A DNA stretch of 64,000 nt, taken from an uncultured Fibrobacter sp. Its GTDB lineage: Bacteria; Fibrobacterota; Fibrobacteria; Fibrobacterales; Fibrobacteraceae. The notes below the pieces were generated by a model, which ran no database searches, had not been told where the DNA came from, and saw nothing but the letters and a program-made list of their open reading frames with translations. The position numbers and the translations under genes were made by a program. The stretch covers positions 1 to 64,000 of the forward strand of contig NZ_CAMZCS010000013.1 of assembly GCF_947305105.1 (NCBI RefSeq), in the 5' to 3' direction. Below, piece by piece: positions 34,485 to 45,600 of the stretch; the first letter of the stretch is position 1, and each line of letters opens with the position of its first letter.

Positions 34485-36794
34485 TTATACTTCCGTTCCG
34501 ATCTTGATGGCTCCATTGGAGTATTTCTTGCCTTCCGCATTCCTGAAGCAAAAGGCAATACGTCCGGTGTCTTTGTCGTAGTTGAGATCCAGCAGGATTC
34601 GCGTGTCCGGCAAAATCGGGCTTGTGAACTTTGTACGCTGGATTTTCTGCATCGAGAGGGATGTGCCGAGATACTTGTGTGCGAGTTTCATGACGAAATT
34701 CACCTGGACTACGGCGGGGAGCAACTTGAATGTGTCGAAGTGCCCGTTGTAGAAGTCGCTTGTTTCGGGAATCTCGATTTCGATCGTTGCCGCGTTTCCC
34801 TGGACATCCGCGTTATGGATTTTGTAGTTCGGGTCTTCTTGGGAGTCTTCGAAAAGGGCCTTGATGTCTGCCGTCTTGATCTTGCCCATGGCATCCTGCG
34901 GGAGCCTTTCGGGGAACCGCCAGCGTTTGGGAATGACGGTCGATTCGAGATACTGCGAAAGGAAGTTCCTGAAGAACTTGTTCATTTCGAGCTTTGCCGC
35001 ATCCTTGAATTTTTCCTTGCCGTCGCAATTGAGGGCGATCGCTGCCGCGAGGTATTGGCGCTTGCCGGCCATGGCGATGACGCGGACATCTTGCACCAGG
35101 CCTGTCTGGCGGAGTCGCATTTCGACTTCGGGGAGGGAAATGCGCTTTTCTTCGATTTTGACAATGGAATCGATGCGGCCGAGCAGCGTGAAGCGGCCGT
35201 CTTCTTCGAGCTTGACGAGGTCCGCTGTCGAGAAACCGCCCTCGTCGTAGATGTAGGGGGATTCCACGTGGAGGCAACCGTCTTGGGTCAGCGTGATGAC
35301 GTTGTGCGGGAATGGCTTGTAGAGAGGCCCGTTTTTGCTCTGCCTGTGAGCCATGCAACCCGTTTCGGTGCTTCCGTAGATTTCGGTGGGCCAGTATTTG
35401 AGAATCTTTTCTGTTTCGGCGGCGGCGTCTTCGGGGAGCAGGCCACCTGCCGACAAGATAAACGGCGTTTCGGCAAAATCGACGGGCTCGTTTTTCCCGC
35501 CGGCAAGCCTCTTGAGGAACGCCGGGCTTGCGACAATCACGAGCCGGTGGGCTTTGAGCGCTTTCAACTCTTCGGGGAACTCGACCGTGTTCCTGCGGAA
35601 CGGGGCTCCGCTCATCAGTGCGAGCAAGAGCGAGAAGGTGAGGCCGAAAATGTGGTGGTGATTCACCGTCCTCACGACATAGGCATGATCGTATTTTTCG
35701 AGGAACTGGGTCGCGAACTCGTTGACTTCGTCTTCTAACTGGATGAATTTCTTGGGGGATATTTTGGGCTTGCCTGTGGTTCCCGAGGTGTACATGTCCA
35801 CGTCGGACGATTTCGGGTCGAACATGACCCACTTCCCGTCATCTTCGTGCTTTTCGATAACGTCTTGAATCAGTGTGGCACCGTCGGCGGGAATATCGGT
35901 CAGGAACGAGACCCCTTCCGTGCAGATTTCCTTGATGAATTCTTGCGAGCGGTTGGCAGAAATTTTTGCGGCCTTGCCGCCCTGCATCACGGCGACCAGG
36001 GCGACCATGAAGTAGTAGCTGTCTTCGAAATTCAGGAGCCATGCCTTTTGCGGCCCGGCTTCGATTTCTTGGCGGACCTTGGACACGTCGGCGGTGAAGT
36101 CGGCCCATGTTTTTATGTTGCGGTCTCCATTGCCGTCAAAGGCGAAAATGGAATCGGCGGCTCTCGAGTCGCGCGAGAAGGTGGATATGTATTTGTATTG
36201 GATCATTTTTTTCTGCACTATTTTTCGAATAATAAATTCACTTGCGAAGAGAATTCCCATGAGAATGTAGGAAATTAGCCCGTTGTACAGGGCCCATAGC
36301 TTGTCGGAGCCGGCGAAACAGGTGTATGCCGCGATACTGCCGTTAAAGACGAAGAAGGCGCACCAGACGATAGTCACTTTGGTGCAATAAGGCTCCACGA
36401 ATTGGCGCTGTGCAGAGTTTTTCAGGGTCTTGTCGCCAAGGCATGCCAGCCTGAATACGAGGCTGGGGCCAAAGGCCAACGTGGAACCGAAAAGGGCGAG
36501 TAGCCCCACGCTGACGGTTACCGGGTAGAATTTCAGGGACAGGATATTGTCTGTGGCGAATGCGAAAAGTCCGCAGGCGAGAGCAAAGAAAAAAAGCAGG
36601 CTGCTTTTCAGGGCCTGCTTTCTACCCCGTCCGGCTGTCTTTAACAGGGCGACGAGGTTAAAAAATGCTATTGCTAACAGGGCGATGCTCAGGACTCTCG
36701 GGCGCAGCCCCCAAAAACAGAGACCGCAAAAAATGAGCCCTGGGTAAAGAACCGAAAGGGCGGCAAAGGAAATCTTTCCCGCCGCGGTTCTCAT
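34485..36794 (-). CDS. Fusion of membrane domain, AMP-ligase and FabA-like dehydratase (ApeG-H-I-like)
   Basis: 769 residues in three parts. Residues 1-195 are membrane segments, resembling the COG4648 protein (ApeG). Residues about 200-640 are an acyl/aryl-AMP ligase (ApeH) with YTSGTTGKPK at 335-344 and GRIDSIVKIEEKRISLPEVE as the hinge motif. Residues about 660-769 are a hotdog domain (ApeI) with FYNGHFDTFKLLPAVVQV, in which the usual PG pair is altered to PA. In enterobacterial clusters these are separate genes. The protein should activate the aryl starter acid and load an ACP at the membrane. The start overlaps the ACP stop by 4 bases. Confidence 0.9.
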   Translation of the reverse strand: MRTAAGKISFAALSVLYPGLIFCGLCFWGLRPRVLSIALLAIAFFNLVALLKTAGRGRKQALKSSLLFFFALACGLFAFATDNILSLKFYPVTVSVGLLALFGSTLAFGPSLVFRLACLGDKTLKNSAQRQFVEPYCTKVTIVWCAFFVFNGSIAAYTCFAGSDKLWALYNGLISYILMGILFASEFIIRKIVQKKMIQYKYISTFSRDSRAADSIFAFDGNGDRNIKTWADFTADVSKVRQEIEAGPQKAWLLNFEDSYYFMVALVAVMQGGKAAKISANRSQEFIKEICTEGVSFLTDIPADGATLIQDVIEKHEDDGKWVMFDPKSSDVDMYTSGTTGKPKISPKKFIQLEDEVNEFATQFLEKYDHAYVVRTVNHHHIFGLTFSLLLALMSGAPFRRNTVEFPEELKALKAHRLVIVASPAFLKRLAGGKNEPVDFAETPFILSAGGLLPEDAAAETEKILKYWPTEIYGSTETGCMAHRQSKNGPLYKPFPHNVITLTQDGCLHVESPYIYDEGGFSTADLVKLEEDGRFTLLGRIDSIVKIEEKRISLPEVEMRLRQTGLVQDVRVIAMAGKRQYLAAAIALNCDGKEKFKDAAKLEMNKFFRNFLSQYLESTVIPKRWRFPERLPQDAMGKIKTADIKALFEDSQEDPNYKIHNADVQGNAATIEIEIPETSDFYNGHFDTFKLLPAVVQVNFVMKLAHKYLGTSLSMQKIQRTKFTSPILPDTRILLDLNYDKDTGRIAFCFRNAEGKKYSNGAIKIGTEV

Positions 36795-37051
36795 TTCTTC
36801 TCGCCCGATTCCTGGATGAGGTTGTAGATGGCGTCGACGACGTCTTGCAACGTGCGTACGGACTTGAACACTTCCGGGTTGATGTTGCGCGGGAGCATGG
36901 ACTTGAGTTTGACGATGAGGTCGACGGCATCGATGGAGTCGAGGTCGAGGTCTTCGTAAAGTCGAGCTTCCGGAACGACCTTGGAGCTATCCATGCCGAA
37001 TTCACTGATAAGGGCGTCTTGGAGTTTCTTGAGAATTTCGGATTTTTCCAT
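36791..37051 (-). CDS. Acyl carrier protein 2 of the aryl-polyene cluster
   Basis: 86 residues. The phosphopantetheine Ser is in LDLDSIDAVDLIVK. It is a typical acidic four-helix ACP and carries the growing chain. It follows the first ACP by 9 bases and overlaps the fusion gene by 4 bases. Confidence 0.93.
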   Translation of the reverse strand: MEKSEILKKLQDALISEFGMDSSKVVPEARLYEDLDLDSIDAVDLIVKLKSMLPRNINPEVFKSVRTLQDVVDAIYNLIQESGEKK

Positions 37052-37060
37052 GTGTGTATC

Positions 37061-37321
37061 CTATTTGTTGGCCGAAATAAATGCGGCAAGTGCGTTTATC
37101 GAGGCAAAATGCTTGCGGGTTTCTTCGTTTACAGCCGTGAAAGTGACACCGAAGTTTTCCTTGATGGCAAGGCCGAGTTCCAAGGCGTCGATGGAGTCCA
37201 GGCCAAGACCTTCGCCTTCGCCGAAGAGAGGAGCGTCGTCGTCGATGTCCGCCGGCGTGATGTCTTCAAGTTCAAGTGCATTGATGAGGATGTTCTTGAT
37301 TCTCGTGTTGAGGTCTTCCAT
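37061..37321 (-). CDS. Acyl carrier protein 1 of the aryl-polyene cluster
   Basis: 86 residues. The carrier Ser is in GLGLDSIDALELGLA. It is the first gene of the minus-strand operon. Two different ACPs are usual in these clusters, one for the starter and one for elongation. The ribosome site is AAGGGAC upstream of the ATG. Confidence 0.93.
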   Translation of the reverse strand: MEDLNTRIKNILINALELEDITPADIDDDAPLFGEGEGLGLDSIDALELGLAIKENFGVTFTAVNEETRKHFASINALAAFISANK

Positions 37322-37360
37322 AAGTCCCTTTTTGTGTTATTTTTGTTTTTTTCCGAACCA

Positions 37361-37366
37361 AATATA
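37361..37366 (-). promoter_or_regulatory. Possible -10 box of the aryl-polyene operon
   Basis: TTCTATATTTG on the minus strand contains TATATT 40 bases before the first ACP gene. The same 11-base word precedes the ABC gene at 58465. A TTGACA lies only 7 bases upstream of the box, too near to be its -35 element. The intergenic region 37322-37426 is very AT-rich and divides the divergent operons. Confidence 0.4.
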
Positions 37367-37426
37367 GAATAGTTGTCAAATATTTTTAAATTATATTTAC
37401 ATATCATTATTTTGTTTTTGCGTATA

Positions 37427-38107
37427 ATGTCCAGACATATATATATATGCAGGTTTAGCTTCTGGGCTCCGGGTTTGGAAACCGCCGAGGACTTAGCTGC
37501 CTATGCGCGTGGGGATAAGAATATTTCCTGTGTTTCCGCTGTCCCGGCGCTTCCGTTCGTGCCGATGCTCATGCGGCGCCGCCTTAGCGACGTCTCCAAG
37601 ATGGCCGTCTACGTGAACCATTTTGTTTCGGAAGGGCTCCCAGAAGCGAAAATAACCTTTGCCTCGGAATTTGGCGAGGTGCGGCAGCAACTGAAAATAT
37701 CGGAACACCTGATCGATACGGAGACCGTGTCTCCTGCGGCGTTCAGCCTTTCCGTGTTCAATGCCCCGGTCTCGTGCGCGACGATTGTCGAAAAAAACAT
37801 GGCCGGCTATTCTGCCGCTTATGCCGGTGCGGGCTCCTTCCTGAACGGCCTTCGGGATTGCGCCGATGCGCTTTCTACGGGCGAGGGTGGCGAGCGGGTG
37901 TTCCTCTTTGCCGACGAACTTGTCCCCGAGGTTTATGCTCCGGTCGTGGAGGGTTACCCCAATGTGCCCTGTGCCATGGCTTTGCGACTTTCTGCCGAGA
38001 AGCAGCCCGGCTGTATCGAACTGGATATCGACGAAATCCCGGAAACGCACTTTGCCGCCGAACAGGCGCTTTGGCTCCTTAAAAAGATACTCGTGGAGAA
38101 TCCGTGA
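37427..38107 (+). CDS. Chain-length-factor-like ketosynthase relative (ApeC-like)
   Basis: 226 residues from the ATG at 37427; a longer frame would place a hydrophobic stretch before the conserved start. It resembles the N-terminal part of ketosynthases, with SLSVFNAPVSCATIVEKN and a later GERVFLFADEL, but has no ketosynthase-type active site, as in chain-length-factor proteins of aryl-polyene clusters. It probably pairs with the ApeO-like ketosynthase and sets chain length. There is no clear ribosome site, and TATAAT overlaps the start (37423-37428), so the true start may differ. It is transcribed divergently from the main operon and overlaps the next gene by 4 bases. Confidence 0.75.
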   Translation: MSRHIYICRFSFWAPGLETAEDLAAYARGDKNISCVSAVPALPFVPMLMRRRLSDVSKMAVYVNHFVSEGLPEAKITFASEFGEVRQQLKISEHLIDTETVSPAAFSLSVFNAPVSCATIVEKNMAGYSAAYAGAGSFLNGLRDCADALSTGEGGERVFLFADELVPEVYAPVVEGYPNVPCAMALRLSAEKQPGCIELDIDEIPETHFAAEQALWLLKKILVENP

Positions 38108-38901
38108 TGTTCCTTTTTCGGCGGATAGCCTACTGCTGGCGTGTATTCATCAAGTTGATGACGCTCTTCTGGTTCGGCATGGGAAGCTTGTTCCTCGCGA
38201 CATCGGTGTTCCCGACGCTTTACCTGCTGTCCGGTTTCTCCAAGGAGCGGTTCGGCCGCTGGGCGCGTCTGGTTGTGCATTATTCCCATAAATTGGCCCT
38301 TGCGCATTTTGTCTATTTTGGCTTGGGGACGATCCATGTGCAACACCGAGAAAGGCTCAAGGGGCTCCGGTCCAAGGTCATCGTCGCGAACCATCCGTCC
38401 ATCTTGGATGTGGTAATCCTGTTTTCGCTGATTCCCAATGGCGACTGCATCGTGAAGGGCAGCCTGGGCCAGAACCGGTTCATGAAGGGCATTGTCAATT
38501 CGATTTACATTGTGAATTCCAAGATGTTCACGAAACAGCTTGCCGAGACGGACAAGTCGCTCCAGCGGGGCAACTGCCTGATTATCTTCCCGGAAGGGAC
38601 TCGTTCCGTGCCGGGGGTGCGCTGGCAGTTCAAGAAGGGCGCTGCGCGTTTCGCTCTCCATTCCAAGTGCGATGTCGTGCCGGTTTACATCGGGAGCAAT
38701 GACTTTCTCGGGTTACGCAAGCACGATCCCGTATTGTCGGTCAACCGGACGGAACGGTACCATTATAACTTGGATATTCTGGATCCTATCCCAATTGAAA
38801 AATTCCTGGATTATCCGCCAAGCCAGGCCGCAAACCTCTTAACGAGGGAAATGCAGAACGTGCTGGAAGCCCGCCGTGACCAAGATGCCGCAAATGCGTA
38901 A
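38104..38901 (+). CDS. PlsC-type 1-acyltransferase (ApeD-like)
   Basis: 265 residues. The first motif is NHPSILDV (HxxxxD-type, with Asp after Leu) and the second is FPEGTRS. A membrane segment lies at residues about 12-45. It is an acylglycerol-phosphate acyltransferase relative found in aryl-polyene clusters, probably building the lipid anchor. The start overlaps the chain-length-factor stop by 4 bases, so the pair is translationally coupled. Confidence 0.88.
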   Translation: MMFLFRRIAYCWRVFIKLMTLFWFGMGSLFLATSVFPTLYLLSGFSKERFGRWARLVVHYSHKLALAHFVYFGLGTIHVQHRERLKGLRSKVIVANHPSILDVVILFSLIPNGDCIVKGSLGQNRFMKGIVNSIYIVNSKMFTKQLAETDKSLQRGNCLIIFPEGTRSVPGVRWQFKKGAARFALHSKCDVVPVYIGSNDFLGLRKHDPVLSVNRTERYHYNLDILDPIPIEKFLDYPPSQAANLLTREMQNVLEARRDQDAANA

Positions 38902-38940
38902 TGTACGTATGCGGTGGTAGGTATTTTTATCCATCATGCA

Positions 38941-38970
38941 CTGACGGCTGAAATGGATGAATGCTATATT
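38941..38970 (+). promoter_or_regulatory. Possible promoter before the repeat-tailed lipoprotein
   Basis: CTGACG (38941-38946) and TATATT (38965-38970) are 18 bases apart. A ribosome site (AGAGGT) follows before the ATG at 38990. Confidence 0.4.
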
Positions 38971-38989
38971 GGGGATAAAGAGGTAGAAT

Positions 38990-39613
38990 ATGAAAAAGAG
39001 TATCGGAATCTGCGTATTTTTTTCTTTGTTGATGGGTTCACTGTTCACTTTGACGGCGTGTTCCTCCTATGAACGTGTCCAGACTGCGGAAATGATGGAA
39101 GGCCTTCCGAATTGTCTCGGCTTGCACATGACGGGAGCTCGTTGGCATTATACCGACGTCAATGGAAATGCAATCGATGTTATTGGACGGTGTACTCAGG
39201 GACGGTTGCATGGAAACTTCGACTATTCGATGAACGGAATCTTGGTGGCCAGGACCAAGTTCGTCAATGGAGCGGAATATAAGACTGCTTGTCTCGTGGG
39301 CCAGAAACACAGAGCGTTTTTGCAAGCTTGTTTGAACGAGGCGGCAATGTTATATGCGCAGGGCCAACCCCGCCCGGTTTCTGAAGGGTCTGCGCAACAA
39401 ACTCAGACGGTCGTGGTCCCGGTGCAGGCCGGGCAACAGGTCATGGTTCCCGTTCAGCCTGGGCAGACGGTCTTGGTTCCTACACAGCAGGATGGCCAGA
39501 CGGTTCTAGTGCCTGCGCAAGCGGGCCAGGCAATCGTGGTCCCGGTCCAGCAAGGACAGCCTGTCGTGGTCCCAGTACAGCAAAATCAGACTCCAGAACA
39601 ATCGGCGCCTTAA
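38990..39613 (+). CDS. Lipoprotein with Val/Pro/Gln repeats
   Basis: 207 residues. The signal peptide ends in FTLTACSS, a good lipobox. Residues about 30-130 form a small Cys-containing domain. The C-terminal 70 residues are repeats of about 11 residues of the type VVVPVQxGQ, six or so copies (VMVPVQPGQT, VLVPTQQDGQ and similar). These tails usually reach through or along the cell wall. I do not know the family. It sits just before the sprA homologue, on the same strand, separated by 83 bases with no clear promoter. Confidence 0.7.
   Translation: MKKSIGICVFFSLLMGSLFTLTACSSYERVQTAEMMEGLPNCLGLHMTGARWHYTDVNGNAIDVIGRCTQGRLHGNFDYSMNGILVARTKFVNGAEYKTACLVGQKHRAFLQACLNEAAMLYAQGQPRPVSEGSAQQTQTVVVPVQAGQQVMVPVQPGQTVLVPTQQDGQTVLVPAQAGQAIVVPVQQGQPVVVPVQQNQTPEQSAP
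39405..39600 (+). repeat. Imperfect tandem repeats in lipoprotein tail
   Basis: DNA units of about 33 bases encode V(V/L/M)VP(V/T/A)Q-xGQ. The copies differ in sequence, so the array is old or under amino-acid selection rather than freshly expanded. Confidence 0.75.
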
Positions 39614-39696
39614 TTTTTTTATCGGTAATCCGTAAAAATTATTTTTTTTTAAATTTGCGCCTAACATTCTGGATTTTTATCGTCTAATTCTGTATT

Positions 39697-42600
39697 TTGA
39701 GGTCATTGATTTTTAAACGACGGTTACATAAGGCCTTTTTGAATGGCCTTGCGGGTGCGCTTATCGCGGTGGGATTCGCCTATGCACAGGCGGCGTCTGC
39801 GCCCGAATCGCAATCTTCGGATACAGATCCGGCTGAAGCCCAGCCGGATCCTGCCGAGACGGAATGGCAACCGTCGATCAACTACATTGACCTTCCTCCT
39901 TCTGCAGCTCCGCTTGACAATCTTTTGCCGTTCAATGGTGTCGGTGCGAACCCGAGCCTGATGAACACGAACAAGGGGCGGGTGTTCAGTCACGATATCG
40001 ACATCGCCACCCGTGAACTCGACGTGAGCGAAAAACGCGTGAATTCCATTTCCCGCGATACGACGACTCTCTGGACCGCCCACTACCCGGAACTGGCCGA
40101 CTACGTGTCCGACATGTACGATGTGGGCCGTAGGCGCCTGTGGTTGAACGGGCTCGTGGGCCAGCCGAACGACGGATACGAGGCCCCTGAAACCGGTTCC
40201 GTGTTCGATATTACGATTCCGGTCAATATGCCCGCATGGATGAGGGATTTCGGCCTCGACAAGCCGAAACTCATGCTGCAGGGTACCATGGATATCCGCC
40301 TCAAGGGTTACGGCGAGAAGGACGACGCCCAAGGCAGCGACAACACGAGCCTCTGGCCGTCCCCGTCGCTTTCGTACGATCCGAGCTTCATGGTGAAGGG
40401 CAAGATTGGCCCCTACATCACGGTGGAAATCAACAACGTCGAGAGCGGCCTCGGGGTCAAGAACCAGGTCCGCGTGGTCTACGAGGAATCGTACAAGGAC
40501 GAGTTTGAAGACTATATCTTGCAGCGCGTGGAAGCGGGTACCACATCTCTTACGCTCTCGGGTACGGAGTTGACGGGTTATTCCGAACAGCACCAAGGCC
40601 TGTTTGGTATCAAGGCCGACTGGAAACTGGGTGACTGGCGCCTCACGACGATTGCCTCGCAAGATGGTGGAAGCCAGGAATCTTATTCCATCAATGCGAG
40701 CGAGTCTACCACGGAATTCCAGATTCTCGATAAACAGTTCCTCGCTTACCGTTATTACTTCTTGAATCATGATGCGAGGAATGCCTATATCAATTCGGCT
40801 ATTGCTGGGCGCACGGTGTCCAACTATCCGGCAAAGGACCTCAAACTTTATAAGCGTATCTCGTCGAATGCCAAGGATGTCATCGACAGCATGATTGTCG
40901 TTTATACGACTCCCGACGGTAAGAGAATTGAAAAGACCGTGATGCGCATGGCCGAAATCCCCAAGGAAGATTTCGACTACGATAGCAAGACGGGTATTTT
41001 GAAGGTGTCTGGTGCGAACCGCAACACCTTGATTGCGGCAAGCTGGAGCGATGATGGTACCGGCCGTAAGGGCGGTGACACCAAGATCCGTGACGGTTCG
41101 AAGGTCGTCCTTATCCAGTGGGATGCGACGCTCCCGGAATTGACCGACATCGACAAGTTGATGCTCAGGAACGTGTATTCTGTAGGCATTTCCGATGCAA
41201 GCTCCAGCAGCTTTATCTTGCGCATGAAGAACAAGTCCGGCGTGACGAACAGTTTCTTGAAGGATTTGGGTGTTGCCGACGAGTCGACCGGAACTCCGCT
41301 CGTTAACGACGCGACGATTTTCAAGAAGGACGCCTCCGGAAACTACACCGGCGAAATGTGGTTGCCTTGTAAGCCTCTTTCCAAATATAAGGGGCAGAAA
41401 AATGCAGCCGAACTCGCCCGTGCAAATTGCTTGGAACCTTTGCGCAATCTGGATTCTTCGGCAGCGATGTCGCAACTCTACACGCTTCCGGTTTATAACC
41501 TGAACCGCTACACGAGCAGGTTCTACTTTGAGTCAGTCGGTAAACGCCGCAATTCTACAATCAGTGTCCGCGACCCCAACTCCAGCTATTCTGTGAGTGC
41601 GGGTTCTTGTATGGACATTTCTCCGGGTTCGGAAAAGTTGACAGCCGGTTCCACGGTGCTCGTCCGCGATGTGGACTACGAAGTCAACTACGAACTGGGC
41701 CAGATTGAACTTTTGAGCGAAAGAGCCCTTGACCCCAATAAAGAAATCAAGGTGACGTTCGAGTGCGAACCTCTGTTCGAAATAGACAACAAACTGTTGT
41801 TGGGTGCTCGTGCAGAACTCCCATTGGAACGCTACGGGTTCGGCAGTGGGTCTGTGTTCGGTCTCACGGCCCTGTACAAGAGCCAGAGTACTACGGCAAA
41901 GACTCCGACACTCGGTAACGAACCGTACAACAGCTTCCTTTGGGGGATGAACCTCCGCTTGCAGGATACTATTTCTGCATTGACTTCCCTTGTCAACATG
42001 ATTCCGCTCATCGAAACGCAGGCGGTTTCTAACTGGCGCTTCGAAGCCGAATTTGCAAGCAGCCGCCATAATGCCAATACGAGCGAAGCCAATGCCGCTC
42101 TGGTCGAAGACTTTGAATCGACTGCTTCTGGCCTCGTGTTCCCGATGTCCCGCCTTTCTTGGTATCCGGCGTCTCCTCCGGGTGGCGTGAGCACGAATCC
42201 TTCGACCTATATTGAAAATTTGGACTACCGTCATAAGGGTGAGTTCATCTGGCATAGCAACAGCACCGAACTGTACAAGTACATCTATCCGAACGTGGGC
42301 AATTCCGATGTCGACAACCAGCACTTGACCGTGCTCAAGATGACGTTGCGTGCCAACGACAACCTCATGGGCAATTCCTGGGGCGGTATCATGCGCCCGA
42401 ACAGTTCGTATTACCAGGATTTGAGCGACTTGAAGTATATAGAGATTGTCGCCCGTGGTAATGTGGGGTCTATCTATATCGACTTGGGCTTGGTCAGTGA
42501 AGATATCTCTATCAATGGCCGGGCCCCGAACGGGCAGTACAATGGTGAAAACGAAATTGGAACGACCACGGCGTTGCACGACATGGGCCTGGATGGTGTC

Positions 42601-45600
42601 ACCGGGAGTGACGAAGCCGACAGCTTGACGAAGTGGGTCTGCCGTGGCCCTAGCGCAAGCGATTGCGAAGACAAAACGCCCAAGGCCGATGCGGCGACAA
42701 CCGATATTGCCCGCGATAACTATTCCGATAAATACGACGATGACAGTGATCCTCCGGTGAATATCAACGGTACGGAAAACAACTCCGGCGAACGCAAGTA
42801 TGATACCGAAGATATCAACCGCAATGGAACTCTGGACCAGGATATCAACTTTGTCCGTTATCGCATCGATTTGTCCGATACGACATCTCCGTATATTGAA
42901 AAATTGAGGAACGGCTGGCGCAAGTGGACTATCCCGTTGAGCCAGTACGATACGATTGTTTCTCCGATGGCTGCCGACTATTTGAGCATTTTGGCCGGTG
43001 CCCAGTACACGCGTCTCTGGCTTGGAAACCTGAATCCGGGCGTTGCCGAATCCAAGGTGCAAATCGTCAGCATGGGTGTCTTGGGGAACTCCTGGGAAGA
43101 AACGACGGTTGCTGACCGCTATGTGACTTCGACTTCCGAGAACTCGCAGGTGGTGGAAGTGAACGGAGTAGAGACGATTGTTACAGAACAGGTGGCAAGC
43201 CGCGATACGAACTATATCGAAGTCTCCACGATTAACAACCGCGAAAATTCCAATACGTATTTCAAGTCGCCCAATATCAAGACCGAACGCGATACCGAAA
43301 CGAATGCCCCGCTCAAGGAAACTTCGCTCCAACTCAAGTACAAGAATATGTACGCCGGTCAAGAAGTGGGTGTGACTCGTATTTTCGAGACGGACAAGAA
43401 GGACTTCTCCATGTATAAGTCCCTCAAAATGGAAATCCATTACGAAACCAAGGCCGACCATGTGCCCATCCGTTTTGCCTTGCAGTTTGGTGAGGGTTCG
43501 CTTGAAGGGTCCAATGATTATTACGAATGGAGCTTCCGCCCGGTAAAGCTGGAAGAACATTGCGGAGGCCGTCCGCAGGATTGCCACGAACAGAACTGGC
43601 TCGATAACGCCTTCTCCATGGACATCATGGACTTTTCGCAGATGAAACGTGGCCGTCGCCCGCCTTTCCTTGAACCGATCGAGAAAGATCTCGGTGGCGA
43701 TCGTGAAGAACATCTGCGCTTGGTCGGTAATCCCTCTATTACGAACATCGATTGGGTCCGCTTTGTCATCATTGCCGATTCCAGCGCCTCTCCCGATGAC
43801 CTCGAGGGTACGTTCTGGATAAATGATCTTCGCCTTTCCGACATGGATACGGAATGGGGCTATGCGGCGCGTGTGGGTGGCCAGGTCGACTTCGCCGATT
43901 TCGTTTCTGTTTCTGGAGCGGTTCGTTACCAGGATGGCGACTTCGCGACGCTTTCAACTTCGGGTGGTTCGCCGAAACCGAAACTGTCCGATGCGGCGAC
44001 ACAGCTTGATGTTTCTGGCGATATCAACTTTGCCTTGAACAAGTTCCTGAACGACAGTCTCGGTTTCCATATCCCGTTGAGCTTGGGTTACGCAAGTTCC
44101 ACGAAGCGCCCGTACATGAAGCCTACGGACGACATGATTCTTGACAAGAGCAGCTTCTCCGACATTACGGGAGACATGTTCCAGAACGACTTGAGCGTGA
44201 CGTCGAACAAGGAAGAACAGAAACTTCGTGACGAGGGTAAGTCCAAGGGCTATGAATCTTATACCCGTGACAAGACGCTCGGCTTGAGCTATAGCAAGGA
44301 TTACAAGGCTAACGAATCGGCTATAGGCGAAGTGCTTTCGCAGGTGCTTTTGGAACGCCCGGCATGGAGCTATTCGTACCATGAGACGGAGGCGCGTGCG
44401 ACAACGAGTGCGGACTCCACCTATTCTTATCATACCATTATCGAATATAAGTTGGGTACGTTCAGCTTGTTCAAGTTGACTCCGTTCGGTGGACTTGCTC
44501 GGTATGGCTGGGCTTCGGACTTTTCTAAAATCGAGTTTGAACCATGGCCGCAGACATTCGATGTTACGTTGTTCGATTTGAGCTATATCCGCTATGTGGA
44601 CCAGGATCGTGATCCCGATTTTGTAGAACCGCAGGTAGACAAGGTGGTCACCTACACGACGGATTTGTCCCATAAGTTGAACATGCGTTGGAACATCTTC
44701 AATTTCCTCTCCACCTCTTACAGCTTGAACGTGAGACGCGACATGTATGGTGGTGGCGACCGTGAGGCATTCGTCAAGGAAAACTTCTTTAGCCCAGATG
44801 ACGGCGGCCTCTTCGCAAGCGATGTGGTTTTTGATTACGACCATACCGACCGCAAGGTTTATGTATCCAAAGACAGTACGGTGATTATCCCGTACGACAC
44901 GATTCCTCGTGTAGATGCCGACGGCAAACCTCTCGCTATCGACATGCAGAACCCGGATAGTTATGAAATCCGCTACGATACCACTGCGTTCTATAAGGTC
45001 GATAGTGTGGGTACGAGGGAATACGGTAAGTCTTACGGTATCCTGCGCAACGAACGGTCCAGGACGCAACAGTTCCGGGTGAATTTCAACCCGAATATCA
45101 TCCCGTTCATTCCGTTCACGACTTCGTTCTCCTCTGATTTCAACCAGCAGAAGACAATTCCTGATGAATACGATATTTATGACGAGACGAACGTTGAGAA
45201 AAACTACTGGACTATATCACAGACCAACCGTTTTGATTTCAACCCGACGTTCAGGATTCTCGATTTCGTGAAGTCCTTCGGTAAGACAAACCCCGTGGCT
45301 CGTGGCATGGAAACGATTCGCTGGCGTGAAATCCGTTTCAACTGGACGGCAACCACCAATACTCTCGGTGAGAACTTCACTTTGGCCCAGCTGTACGAAG
45401 AACAGGGCGTCACTCCGTTCCAGTACTATCTCTACGGTCTCGGTATTGGTAACGGCTACCGTAACCGCGGGCTGTGGAACATCGTCTCGGGTGACATGGG
45501 TCTAGACCATCGCGACGACTTTAGAGATTTCGCGGAATACCGCAACCGCCATGTCGACACGCTTGTGTATCAGGGCAATTTCCGTCACTCCGTCTCCCGT

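Noticed and set aside
37374-37379. TTGACA as -35 box of the aryl-polyene operon
   Set aside because: It is only 7 bases from the TATATT box, and no -10-like box is found 16 to 18 bases downstream of it.
39724-45069. Several long open frames on the minus strand (up to 726 codons)
   Set aside because: They are antisense to the sprA homologue, have no ribosome sites or family features, and reflect codon bias of the real gene.
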